From positions 1 through 5,811 of the forward strand of contig JAKALZ010000134.1 in assembly GCA_021813065.1 (NCBI GenBank): a stretch of DNA of 5,811 nt, read 5' to 3'. The notes under the pieces are model-generated. The model was given only the letters and a program-made list of their open reading frames with translations, did not search any database and was not told the origin of the DNA. Positions 1-5,811 of the stretch are shown here, piece after piece. The stretch comes from a bacterium. Lineage in GTDB: Bacteria > Spirochaetota > Spirochaetia > Treponematales > Rectinemataceae. The position numbers and the translations under genes are program-made. The stretch's first letter is position 1; the number at the start of each line of letters is the position of its first letter.

Positions 1-263
1 TCGAGAAATACACGGAGCTTGGGTATAGCGCTTTCCCGATCTGCATGGCGAAGACGCAGTACTCGCTGTCGCACGATCCGCAGCTCAAAGGCGCGCCGCG
101 TGGCTTTGAGTTCCCCGTGCGTGAAGTCAGGCTTTCGGCCGGAGCGGGTTTTATCGTCCCCATCACGGGAGAGATCACTACGATGCCCGGTCTGCCCTCG
201 AAACCAGCCTATATCGGCATGGATATCGATACGACCACAGGGAGGATCACCGGCCTCTCCTAA
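1..263 (+). CDS. fhs: Formate--tetrahydrofolate ligase (10-formyl-THF synthetase), C-terminal end only
   Basis: The gene enters from the left edge; the reading frame starts at base 3 and gives 86 residues before TAA at 261-263. The family enzyme joins formate to tetrahydrofolate with ATP, making cytosolic 10-formyl-THF for purine and one-carbon metabolism. Recognition rests on the family's closing blocks: [11 protein letters not shown], then [13 protein letters not shown], then [10 protein letters not shown], then a short tail ending ITGLS. Most of the protein (usually about 550-560 residues), including the P-loop, lies outside the window. The tail after MPGLP ([19 protein letters not shown]) looks closer to the MTHFD1-like form than to the PAAEKIDVDENG type of many bacteria; that comparison is from memory. 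A hairpin terminator follows 23 bases downstream, so it is the last gene of its own transcript. The family call is very secure. Confidence 0.96.
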   Translation, partial: EKYTELGYSAFPICMAKTQYSLSHDPQLKGAPRGFEFPVREVRLSAGAGFIVPITGEITTMPGLPSKPAYIGMDIDTTTGRITGLS

Positions 264-285
264 TACTGTGTTACATCGCGTTCAG

Positions 286-330
286 GAAGGCTCTCTCCGC
301 GCACAGGTCCGGAAAGAGCCTTCTATTATA
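286..330 (+). terminator. Rho-independent terminator after fhs
   Basis: The arms AAGGCTCT (287-294) and AGAGCCTT (315-322) pair perfectly. After one C-A mismatch (295/314) the stem continues with TCCG (296-299) pairing CGGA (310-313), closing a 10-base loop at 300-309. G286 can also pair C323. The 3' side runs into TCTATTATAT, a T/A-rich but imperfect U tract. It lies just past the fhs stop and separates fhs from the next operon. Confidence 0.8.
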
Positions 331-370
331 TGGGGCAATGCGTTCGCGCGCTTCGGTCGGCCTGTCCATA

Positions 371-403
371 TTGACAAGAGCGGGTCGACTCTTTCACTAT
401 ACT
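371..403 (+). promoter_or_regulatory. Candidate sigma-70-type promoter for the downstream operon
   Basis: A perfect -35 box TTGACA is at 371-376. Two -10 candidates follow: TATACT at 398-403 (5 of 6 consensus bases, but a 21-base spacer) and CACTAT at 395-400 (3 of 6, with an 18-base spacer). The second would place the transcription start near G407, the proposed GTG codon. A small inverted repeat, AAGAG (376-380) and CTCTT (389-393), lies between the boxes and could be an operator or chance. A promoter is expected here because a terminator precedes it and a co-directional operon follows, but neither pair of boxes is ideal. Confidence 0.35.
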
Positions 404-406
404 CCC

Positions 407-1093
407 GTGGATTCCGAAAAACTGTCGCTGCTTTCGGACGATGAATTGAGTCTTTTGGCTGAAAGAATGGGGATCTATGTCCCTGACGGCCTCGAACGAG
501 TCTTCCTGATAGAAGAGATTGTCGACGCGTTCGAGGACGATACAGCTGAAAAGTCCTTTTCACACGATGCTCCCGATCATGTCGAGGAGAAAAAACTCAC
601 AGGAACGGGATTCATTCCCGGGCGACTTGAAGAGATCGCGATCCCCGAAAACTACAACGAAACCAGCATCAACGCCATCGTTCGAGACCCGCTGTGGATA
701 TTCGCGTTCTGGGATATCGCCGAACTCGCACGAAATAAAATCCTCGCCGAAATCGAAGAGCCCAAGCTCATTCTGCGCGTAACCGAAGTGACGAGCACGG
801 ATTCCGCTTTCCATTATGATATCACGGTGAGCTTTGATGACCGGAAGTGGTACATCAATGTCCCGTATCCAAAGCGATCGTATCGCATCGACCTGTGCGT
901 GGCTAAATTTTCTAAAATTAAAGTCCTCGCTCACTCGAATGTGGTGAACATGCCCTCGCAGTATATGGATATGGGCTCGAAACTCCCGCAGATGACCAAG
1001 AGCCTGTTGATTCTCTCTGGATCTGAGGAACTGCACCTCATCGAGCCCAAAGAAGAGAATTCTTTGCGCATAATGAGCATGGACGGAGAGTGA
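407..1093 (+). CDS. DUF4912 domain protein with N-terminal Rho-N/SAP-like segment
   Basis: A 228-residue protein if started at GTG 407. Residues 1-45 (LSLLSDDELSLLAERMGI, then GLERVFLIEEIVDAF) resemble the small helical Rho-N/SAP-like segment that often heads DUF4912 proteins. An acidic, probably flexible linker follows to about residue 75. The DUF4912 core is about 80-215: PENYNET (80-86), DPLWIFAFWDI (94-104) and WYINVPYPKRSYRIDL (148-163). No signal peptide or membrane segment is seen, so it is probably cytoplasmic. The biochemical function is unknown; the domain is often found beside GH57 genes, and here the GH57 gene starts 4 bases after its stop, suggesting joint work on an alpha-glucan. 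The frame is open from ATG 338 (251 aa), but the extra 23 residues look non-conserved, begin 8 bases after the terminator and span the promoter-like boxes. GTG 407 gives the more family-like N-terminus; it lacks a clear Shine-Dalgarno sequence, so the start is uncertain. Confidence 0.85.
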   Translation: MDSEKLSLLSDDELSLLAERMGIYVPDGLERVFLIEEIVDAFEDDTAEKSFSHDAPDHVEEKKLTGTGFIPGRLEEIAIPENYNETSINAIVRDPLWIFAFWDIAELARNKILAEIEEPKLILRVTEVTSTDSAFHYDITVSFDDRKWYINVPYPKRSYRIDLCVAKFSKIKVLAHSNVVNMPSQYMDMGSKLPQMTKSLLILSGSEELHLIEPKEENSLRIMSMDGE

Positions 1094-1097
1094 CGCG

Positions 1098-2696
1098 ATG
1101 ACGAATGTCCCTTCGATCGCCCTGGTGCTGAACGCGCATCTTCCCTTTGTGCGCAAACCTCAGTTCAGCCAGTTCTACGAGGAGAGGTGGCTATTCGAAG
1201 TCATCTCGGAAACCTATCTTCCATTGCTTAGGATGTTTCGGAGACTGGAACTCGAGAACGTGCCCTTCAAAGTGAGCATGGTGTTTTCACCAACCTTGCT
1301 CTCGATGCTCGCCGATTCGCTGCTCTGCGACCGCTACCTGGCCTACCTTGATAGCCAGATCGAACTCGCGCAAAAAGAGAAACTCAGGCTGGCGGGTGAT
1401 TCCGTATTCGAACCGCTCGCGGATATGTACTTGGCCATGTATCGTCGCAGTCGCGATGAGTTCGAAACCCTTCATGGGCGCAACATTACCCGAACCTTCG
1501 ATTATTATTCCAAGAAGGGCTACCTAGAGCTTATGACCACCGCGGCAACACACGCGTTTCTTCCGCTGTACAGCGATATTCCCGAAGTCATCGACGCGCA
1601 GATCGAAACGGCGATCATTTCCCATCGCGCGGAATTCGGCAGGAATCCCAACGGATTCTGGCTGCCCCAGCTCGGGTGGTACAAAGGGCTCGAAAAGCAC
1701 CTTCGAGCGTACAACATACACTACACCATCGTCACCACGAAAGGAGCGCTACTTGGTTCACCGCTGCCATTCTATGGCTCTTTCTCGCCGGTGAAAACGC
1801 CTGATAACGTAGCTGCGTTTATCCGGGACGCGGGCGCGACAAAGGCGGTCTGGTCTGAGACCGAGGGCTACCCCGCGCATCCCGTCTATCGAGATTTCTA
1901 CCGGGATATCGGATACGATCTTGAGACGAGCTACCTCGCCGCGCACTTGAATGGCATCGATCGAGGCTACACGGGATTCAAGTACTGGGCGGTTACGGGC
2001 AAGACTGACAACAAGCGGCCTTACGAGCCCTCCGCCGCCTCGGCGCAAGCGGTCGTGCATGCGCACGAGTACCTTGCCGATCGCAAGACTCAGGCGCGCG
2101 CCGCTTCTTTTTGGATGAAGGACAAACCGCCTCTCATTGTGTGCCCTTACGACGCGGAGCTCTTTGGTCACTGGTGGTTTGAGGGGCTGCAATTTCTCGA
2201 AGCCTTCTTCCGTGCCGCGAGCAGAAAGGATGAAGAGAGCTTGGTGCGACTTGTGACGCTCTCGGAGTACCTCGCTGAGAACCCCGACTGCCCGGAGTCC
2301 GAGCCTGAGTTTTCATCCTGGGCCGAGGGCGGCTACGCTGAGGCGTGGCTTGACGGGCGCAACGACTGGGTGCACCGGCACTCGCGCAAAGCGGCTGAGA
2401 GAATGAGGGAATTGACAATCCGGTTCCCCAACGAGAGCGGTTTGCGCGAAAGAATTTTGAACCAGGCCGCCCGAGAAGTGTTGCTCTCGATGACCTCAGA
2501 CTGGGCACTTCTTCTTCGGAGCGGAAAATCCTCGGATTTCGCCGCGAGGCAGATCCGGGAGTGCATCTACAACTTCAATCACATCTACGAGATGCTCTCG
2601 GCCCACACGGTCGAGACAGAGTGGCTCACGAACCTCGAAAAGCGCCACAACATTTTCCCGCACATGAACTACCGGGTGTTTGCCCCGAAAAAATAA
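1098..2696 (+). CDS. GH57 (DUF1957-type) 1,4-alpha-glucan branching enzyme homologue with altered active site
   Basis: A 532-residue protein, full length for GH57 branching enzymes. GGAG at 1085-1088 sits 9 bases before the ATG. Motifs in order: NAHLPFVRKP (12-21, region 1), the ERWLFEVISETYLPLL stretch (29-44), TAATHAFLP (148-156, region 2), GFWLPQLGW (186-194, region 3), the VWSETEGYP and YRDFYRDIGYDL stretch (251-275), and CPYDAELFGHWWFEG (349-363, region 4). A C-terminal helical domain follows, with SSWAEGGY (407-413 area) and NQAAREVLL. Active GH57 branching enzymes make alpha-1,6 branches in glycogen-like glucans by a retaining mechanism, with Glu in region 3 as nucleophile and Asp in region 4 as acid/base. 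Here Asp352 is kept, but the nucleophile position is Gln191 (CAG, 1668-1670) and the first His of HxH is Asn12. By family it would be a cytosolic glycogen enzyme; activity is doubtful. It is coupled to the upstream DUF4912 gene. Confidence 0.9.
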   Translation: MTNVPSIALVLNAHLPFVRKPQFSQFYEERWLFEVISETYLPLLRMFRRLELENVPFKVSMVFSPTLLSMLADSLLCDRYLAYLDSQIELAQKEKLRLAGDSVFEPLADMYLAMYRRSRDEFETLHGRNITRTFDYYSKKGYLELMTTAATHAFLPLYSDIPEVIDAQIETAIISHRAEFGRNPNGFWLPQLGWYKGLEKHLRAYNIHYTIVTTKGALLGSPLPFYGSFSPVKTPDNVAAFIRDAGATKAVWSETEGYPAHPVYRDFYRDIGYDLETSYLAAHLNGIDRGYTGFKYWAVTGKTDNKRPYEPSAASAQAVVHAHEYLADRKTQARAASFWMKDKPPLIVCPYDAELFGHWWFEGLQFLEAFFRAASRKDEESLVRLVTLSEYLAENPDCPESEPEFSSWAEGGYAEAWLDGRNDWVHRHSRKAAERMRELTIRFPNESGLRERILNQAAREVLLSMTSDWALLLRSGKSSDFAARQIRECIYNFNHIYEMLSAHTVETEWLTNLEKRHNIFPHMNYRVFAPKK

Positions 2697-2707
2697 GCGA
2701 AGCGCGC

Positions 2708-2713
2708 AAGGAG
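2708..2713 (+). promoter_or_regulatory. Ribosome-binding site fixing the purA GTG start
   Basis: AAGGAG lies 6 bases before GTG 2720. It decides the start: the same frame is open back to ATG 2561, but that extension overlaps 136 bases of the GH57 gene in another frame and encodes no PurA-like sequence. Confidence 0.85.
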
Positions 2714-2719
2714 CACATT

Positions 2720-3946
2720 GTGAACGTCGTCATCATAGGAGCCCAGTGGGGAGACGAAGGTAAAGGCAAAATCGTCGATTTTCTTGCCGGCGATGCCCAG
2801 ATCGTCGTACGATTTTCTGGTGGAGCGAACGCTGGCCACACCATCGTTCTCGCGGCAGAGAAGTACGCCCTGCACCTCATTCCTTCAGGAATCCTCTATC
2901 CTGATAAAACCGTGATCCTCGGCTCGGGAATGGTCATCGATCCGGAGGCCCTCTTCAAAGAGCTCGGTACGCTCGAAGAGAAGGGAATCCACTGGCATGG
3001 AAGGGTCCTCATCTCAGACCGCGCGCACATCGTGCTGCCGCGATACCGCGATATGGACAGAGAGGCCGAATCGCATCGCGCTAAACCAATCGGCACCACG
3101 GGACGCGGCATCGGTATCGCCTACTCGCAGAAAGCCTCAAGGGATGGAATACGGCTCGCCGACATCGACGATGAGAATCGGCTCATCAATCTGACTCAGG
3201 AAGATCGCGCCTGGCTCGCGAAGTGGAAAGAGAAGCTCCTGCCGCTCAAAGTGGACCTCATTGGCTATCTCCGTCAGCACCGCAACACTTGGCGTCTCTT
3301 CGAGGGTGCGCAGGGGGCGCTGCTCGACATTGATACTGGCACTTATCCTTTCGTCTCGTCGGGTATGTCCTGCGCCGCGGGCGCCGCCGCCCAGGGCGGC
3401 ATCGGCCCGCGCGGCATCGACCGCGTGCTGGGCGTGTTTAAGGCGTATTCGACACGCGTGGGCAACGGGCCTTTCCCGACGGAGTTCGCGGACGATTCCG
3501 AGGGATCGCTCTCGCAGTACATCCGCAATGTGGGCAATGAGTACGGAACCACGACAGGGCGCCCGCGGCGCTGCGGATACCTCGACCTCGTGGCGCTCCG
3601 CTACGCCTGCGCGGTCAACTCGATCGACAGGCTCGTGCTCACGCACCTCGATGTGTACGATGGCCTCGAAGAATTCGAAGCCTGCGTCGGCTACAGAATT
3701 GGCGACCGGGTGGTGGAGGATTTTCCCGCTTCGGTCCGCGACCTTGATCACGCGGAGCCTATCCTCCGCACCTTCAAGGGGTGGAAGATCGCGCTCGGCA
3801 CCTGCAGGACCTACGGTGAGTTGCCCCTCCGCGCGCAGGAGTACATTGAATTCATCGAAGAGTTCTCGGAAACGCCAATTTCCATCGTATCGGTGGGATC
3901 AGACCGCAATCAAACGATCGTTCGGGAAAGCCCATGGATAAAATAG
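2720..3946 (+). CDS. purA: Adenylosuccinate synthetase (IMP--aspartate ligase)
   Basis: A cytosolic GTP-dependent enzyme joining IMP and aspartate to adenylosuccinate, the first committed step to AMP. The product is 408 residues from GTG 2720, beginning MNVVIIGAQWGDEGKGK. Visible are the GDEGKGK loop (11-17) with catalytic Asp12, catalytic His40 in ANAGH, the IMP-contact TTGRG (126-130), Arg141 (equivalent to E. coli Arg143, supplied across the dimer), FEGAQG (194-199), KAYSTRVGNGPFPTE (241-255), and TTTGRPRRCG (277-286) carrying the IMP and GTP arginines. It is shorter than the usual 425-432. The loss is mainly between the ADI block (148-150) and FEGAQG, where E. coli has roughly 25 more residues. 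Some usually conserved spots differ: GIGIAY instead of GIGPAY, and SSGMSCAAGA where families usually have SSNTTAGG. All catalytic residues I can place are present, so it should be active. It starts 23 bases after the GH57 stop and overlaps guaA by 13 bases. Confidence 0.96.
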   Translation: MNVVIIGAQWGDEGKGKIVDFLAGDAQIVVRFSGGANAGHTIVLAAEKYALHLIPSGILYPDKTVILGSGMVIDPEALFKELGTLEEKGIHWHGRVLISDRAHIVLPRYRDMDREAESHRAKPIGTTGRGIGIAYSQKASRDGIRLADIDDENRLINLTQEDRAWLAKWKEKLLPLKVDLIGYLRQHRNTWRLFEGAQGALLDIDTGTYPFVSSGMSCAAGAAAQGGIGPRGIDRVLGVFKAYSTRVGNGPFPTEFADDSEGSLSQYIRNVGNEYGTTTGRPRRCGYLDLVALRYACAVNSIDRLVLTHLDVYDGLEEFEACVGYRIGDRVVEDFPASVRDLDHAEPILRTFKGWKIALGTCRTYGELPLRAQEYIEFIEEFSETPISIVSVGSDRNQTIVRESPWIK

Positions 3947-5505
3947 TCATCCTCGATTTCGGGAGCCAGTACACACAGCTCATTGGGAGACGCATCCGCG
4001 AACTCGGGGTTTACTCGGAAATTGTCGCCGGAGAGCGTGTAGCCGATCAGGAGCTCCTTAGAGATTGCGTAGGAATTGTGCTTTCAGGTTCGCCCTACAG
4101 CGCGTACCAGGAGGGTGCGCCTGCTCCGAGCCTGTCGATGCTCGACACGGGACTTCCCCTTCTTGCGGTGTGCTATGGCATTCAGTGGCTCACGCTCCAC
4201 TCAGGAGGAAGCGTCGAGCGCTGCGACACGAGAGAGTATGGGTCCATGCCCGTGCGCTTTCTGCCGGAAGCGCGCTCGAACCGGGCGTGGGCTGCGTTCT
4301 CCGATGGCCTTCCCGGACGTTTTTCAAGCTGGATGAGCCACGGCGACAGCATTGTGGTGCCCGGCGAGGGCTGGAAAGTCATCGGCATGTCCGAGAGCGG
4401 AGTGCCAGCGATTCTCGCCCATGAGCGCAAGCCATGGTTCGGTCTTCAGTTTCACCCCGAAGTGAGTCACTGCGAGCATGGCATGGACATACTGTCGCGA
4501 TTTGTCTTTGATATCTGTGGCGCCAGACGCGGTTGGTCGATGGAGGCGTACCTTGAGGAAGAGGCCAAGCTCCTGCGCGCGCGCGTTGGCGCGGAGCCAG
4601 TGCTCCTCCTCATTTCTGGGGGCGTCGATTCCACGGTAGCGGGAGCCTTTCTCCTCAAGAGCCTTGATCCCGAGCAGGTCTACCTCCTCTATATCGACAC
4701 TGGCCTCATGCGCAAGGCCGAGAATGAAGAGGTCATGCGCAATCTCTCGAAACTGGGTGCGCGTCACCTTGAAGCGGTTGACGCCGAGGCTCAGTTCTTG
4801 GGCGCGCTCGCCGGCCAGAGCGATCCCGAGAAGAAGCGCCATATCATCGGTGACATGTTCATAAAGGTGCAGCAGGCGGCCGTCGAGCGCCTTGGCATTC
4901 CCAATGCCTTCTTGGCCCAGGGCACCCTCTACACAGACCTTATCGAGTCGGGAAAGGGCGTCGGGAACAAGGCACAGATCATTAAAAGCCACCACAATGT
5001 GCGCAGTCCCCTCATCGAGAAAAAGCGCGCCGAGGGGAGAGTCATCGAGCCCCTCGACAGGCTCTATAAAGACGAGGTTCGCGCGCTCGGCCGCGTGCTC
5101 GGACTCCCTCGAGAGATCGTGGGGCGGCACCCCTTTCCCGGCCCGGGGCTCGGCGTGCGCATCCTTGGCGATATCACGAGAGAGAAGTGTGATATCCTTC
5201 GCGACGCGGACAGCATTTTCATCGAGGAGCTGCGCTCTCGGAAGCTCTATGACCTGATTTGGCAAGCATTCTGTGTGCTCCTGCCGGTGCGCTCGGTGGG
5301 CGTCACAGGCGACGAACGCGCCTACAAGTATGTGCTCGCGCTGCGCGCGATCCAAAGCGAGGATGGCATGACCGCTCAACCGTTCGCCTTTGAGACCAAG
5401 GATCTCTTCGAAATTTCCGCCGCGATCACGAACCGCGTTCCCCAAGTTGGCCGCGTCGTATACGATGTATCGTCGAAGCCTCCCGCAACGATTGAGTGGG
5501 AGTGA
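3934..5505 (+). CDS. guaA: GMP synthase, glutamine-hydrolysing
   Basis: This cytosolic enzyme aminates XMP to GMP using glutamine and ATP, the last step of the guanylate branch. The 523 residues match the normal two-domain length. The class I glutamine amidotransferase domain (1-195) starts IVILDFGSQYTQLIGRR and carries the triad Cys80 (CYGIQ), His174 and Glu176 (FHPEV). The ATP pyrophosphatase domain (about 205-395) has the PP-loop SGGVDS at 228-233, plus IDTGLMR and AQGTLYTDLIES. The C-terminal dimerisation domain (400-523) includes HPFPGPGLGVRI and ends in the family signature SSKPPATIEWE. No truncation or missing catalytic residue is seen. The ATG lies inside the purA 3' end in a different frame, with GGGA at 3924-3927 as a modest ribosome-binding site, so translation is probably coupled to purA. 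guaB (IMP dehydrogenase, which makes XMP) is not in the window. Confidence 0.98.
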   Translation: MDKIVILDFGSQYTQLIGRRIRELGVYSEIVAGERVADQELLRDCVGIVLSGSPYSAYQEGAPAPSLSMLDTGLPLLAVCYGIQWLTLHSGGSVERCDTREYGSMPVRFLPEARSNRAWAAFSDGLPGRFSSWMSHGDSIVVPGEGWKVIGMSESGVPAILAHERKPWFGLQFHPEVSHCEHGMDILSRFVFDICGARRGWSMEAYLEEEAKLLRARVGAEPVLLLISGGVDSTVAGAFLLKSLDPEQVYLLYIDTGLMRKAENEEVMRNLSKLGARHLEAVDAEAQFLGALAGQSDPEKKRHIIGDMFIKVQQAAVERLGIPNAFLAQGTLYTDLIESGKGVGNKAQIIKSHHNVRSPLIEKKRAEGRVIEPLDRLYKDEVRALGRVLGLPREIVGRHPFPGPGLGVRILGDITREKCDILRDADSIFIEELRSRKLYDLIWQAFCVLLPVRSVGVTGDERAYKYVLALRAIQSEDGMTAQPFAFETKDLFEISAAITNRVPQVGRVVYDVSSKPPATIEWE

Positions 5506-5527
5506 GAAGGGCTCTTGAATCGCCCAT

Positions 5528-5533
5528 AAGGAG
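5528..5533 (+). promoter_or_regulatory. Ribosome-binding site fixing the TTG start of the last gene
   Basis: AAGGAG lies 8 bases before TTG 5542. No ATG lies in frame until residue 44 (well inside the conserved fold), so this site supports TTG as the start codon. Confidence 0.75.
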
Positions 5534-5541
5534 AGATCACT

Positions 5542-5811
5542 TTGGCTCTGAATATCGACACAATCCGCGCCGCGCGCTCGCGCATCGCGCCTTACATTGT
5601 CACCACGCCCTTGTTGCGCCTTCAAAACCTAGATTCTTATCTCGGTTGCCATGTCTACGCGAAAGCTGAGTGTATGCAGATCACGGGTGCTTTCAAACTG
5701 CGCGGCGCGATGAACAAGGCACTCACCCTGACGCCTGGGCAACTCGCGCGCGGCATCGTGGCCGCGTCCTCCGGGAACCACGGTCGTGGGATCGCCTACG
5801 CCGCAGATCGG
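5542..5811 (+). CDS. PLP-dependent threonine/serine dehydratase-like protein, N-terminal 90 residues
   Basis: The gene runs off the right edge. From TTG 5542 it begins MALNIDTIRAARSRI and shows the fold-type II PLP enzyme pattern: TTPLLRLQNL (21-30), YAKAECMQITGAFKLRGA (39-56) with Lys52 as the expected Schiff-base lysine, and ASSGNHG (75-81), the phosphate-binding loop. This pattern matches catabolic or biosynthetic threonine dehydratases and serine racemase/dehydratases, which remove ammonia from threonine or serine to give 2-oxobutyrate or pyruvate. The diagnostic C-terminal part (regulatory ACT-like domain or not) is outside, so IlvA, TdcB and serine racemase types cannot be told apart. 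The 36-base gap after guaA has no terminator, so it is probably cotranscribed, though no direct link to purine synthesis is evident. Confidence 0.9.
   Translation, partial: MALNIDTIRAARSRIAPYIVTTPLLRLQNLDSYLGCHVYAKAECMQITGAFKLRGAMNKALTLTPGQLARGIVAASSGNHGRGIAYAADR

Noticed and set aside
168..179. 12-base sequence GGAGAGATCACT repeated at 5530-5541
   Set aside because: One copy lies inside fhs coding sequence and the other is a ribosome-binding region. Two copies of a 12-mer with no symmetry or shared context is most simply chance.
19..444. Plus-strand open frame spanning the fhs end and the intergenic region
   Set aside because: It is out of frame with the clear fhs reading frame, runs through the terminator, and its arginine/serine-rich product has no family pattern.
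560..1156. Minus-strand open frame of 198 codons
   Set aside because: It lies opposite the DUF4912 gene, has no recognisable domain and no sensible ribosome-binding site context; a shadow frame.
2561..2719. Upstream extension of the purA frame to ATG 2561
   Set aside because: It overlaps the conserved GH57 3' end in another frame. The protein only becomes PurA-like at GTG 2720, which has AAGGAG at the right distance.
3137..3751. Minus-strand open frame of 204 codons
   Set aside because: It is antisense to the conserved core of purA, with no family resemblance; a shadow frame.
5509..5525. GGGC/GCCC hairpin between guaA and the last gene
   Set aside because: A 4-bp stem with a 9-base loop and no following T tract is too weak to call a terminator.
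4324..5625. Long open frame (433 codons) on the minus strand
   Set aside because: It is antisense to guaA and its product has no recognisable motif. The GC-rich codon pattern of guaA explains the lack of stops; it is a shadow.

Overview
The window reads as chromosomal housekeeping DNA from a moderately GC-rich bacterium. Five genes lie tightly packed on the + strand downstream of a separate gene end. A spirochaete is my best guess, because a DUF4912 protein with a short Rho-N/SAP-like head next to a GH57 (DUF1957-type) branching-enzyme homologue is an arrangement I associate with that phylum. This is inference from recalled family patterns, not a search result. Nothing suggests a mobile element, CRISPR array, prophage or RNA gene.

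Layout. Positions 1-263 are the C-terminal 86 residues of formate--tetrahydrofolate ligase (fhs), closed by a good hairpin terminator at 286-330. A short control region (about 331-406) follows, with a TTGACA box and weak -10 candidates. From about 407 a gene string runs to the right edge: a DUF4912 protein (407-1093), a GH57 alpha-glucan branching-enzyme-like protein (1098-2696), adenylosuccinate synthetase purA (2720-3946), GMP synthase guaA (3934-5505, overlapping purA by 13 nt), and the first 90 residues of a PLP-dependent threonine/serine dehydratase-like enzyme (5542 to the edge). Gaps are 4, 23, -13 and 36 nt with no convincing internal terminator, so this looks like one operon. The starts of DUF4912 (GTG), purA (GTG) and the last gene (TTG) are not ATG; the last two have strong AAGGAG ribosome-binding sites that fix the start.

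Function. purA and guaA together serve both outlets of IMP: purA commits IMP to AMP, and guaA finishes GMP from XMP. fhs supplies 10-formyl-THF, which de novo purine synthesis uses, but it sits in a separate transcription unit. The first two genes of the operon belong to alpha-glucan (glycogen-like) metabolism by family. The most notable point in the window is in the GH57 protein. The overall fold motifs and the acid/base Asp are present, but the position of the catalytic nucleophile Glu holds Gln (Q191), and the first His of the HxH motif is Asn (N12). The protein may therefore be a non-hydrolytic GH57 pseudoenzyme or have altered chemistry. PurA is also divergent, with a shortened middle segment.
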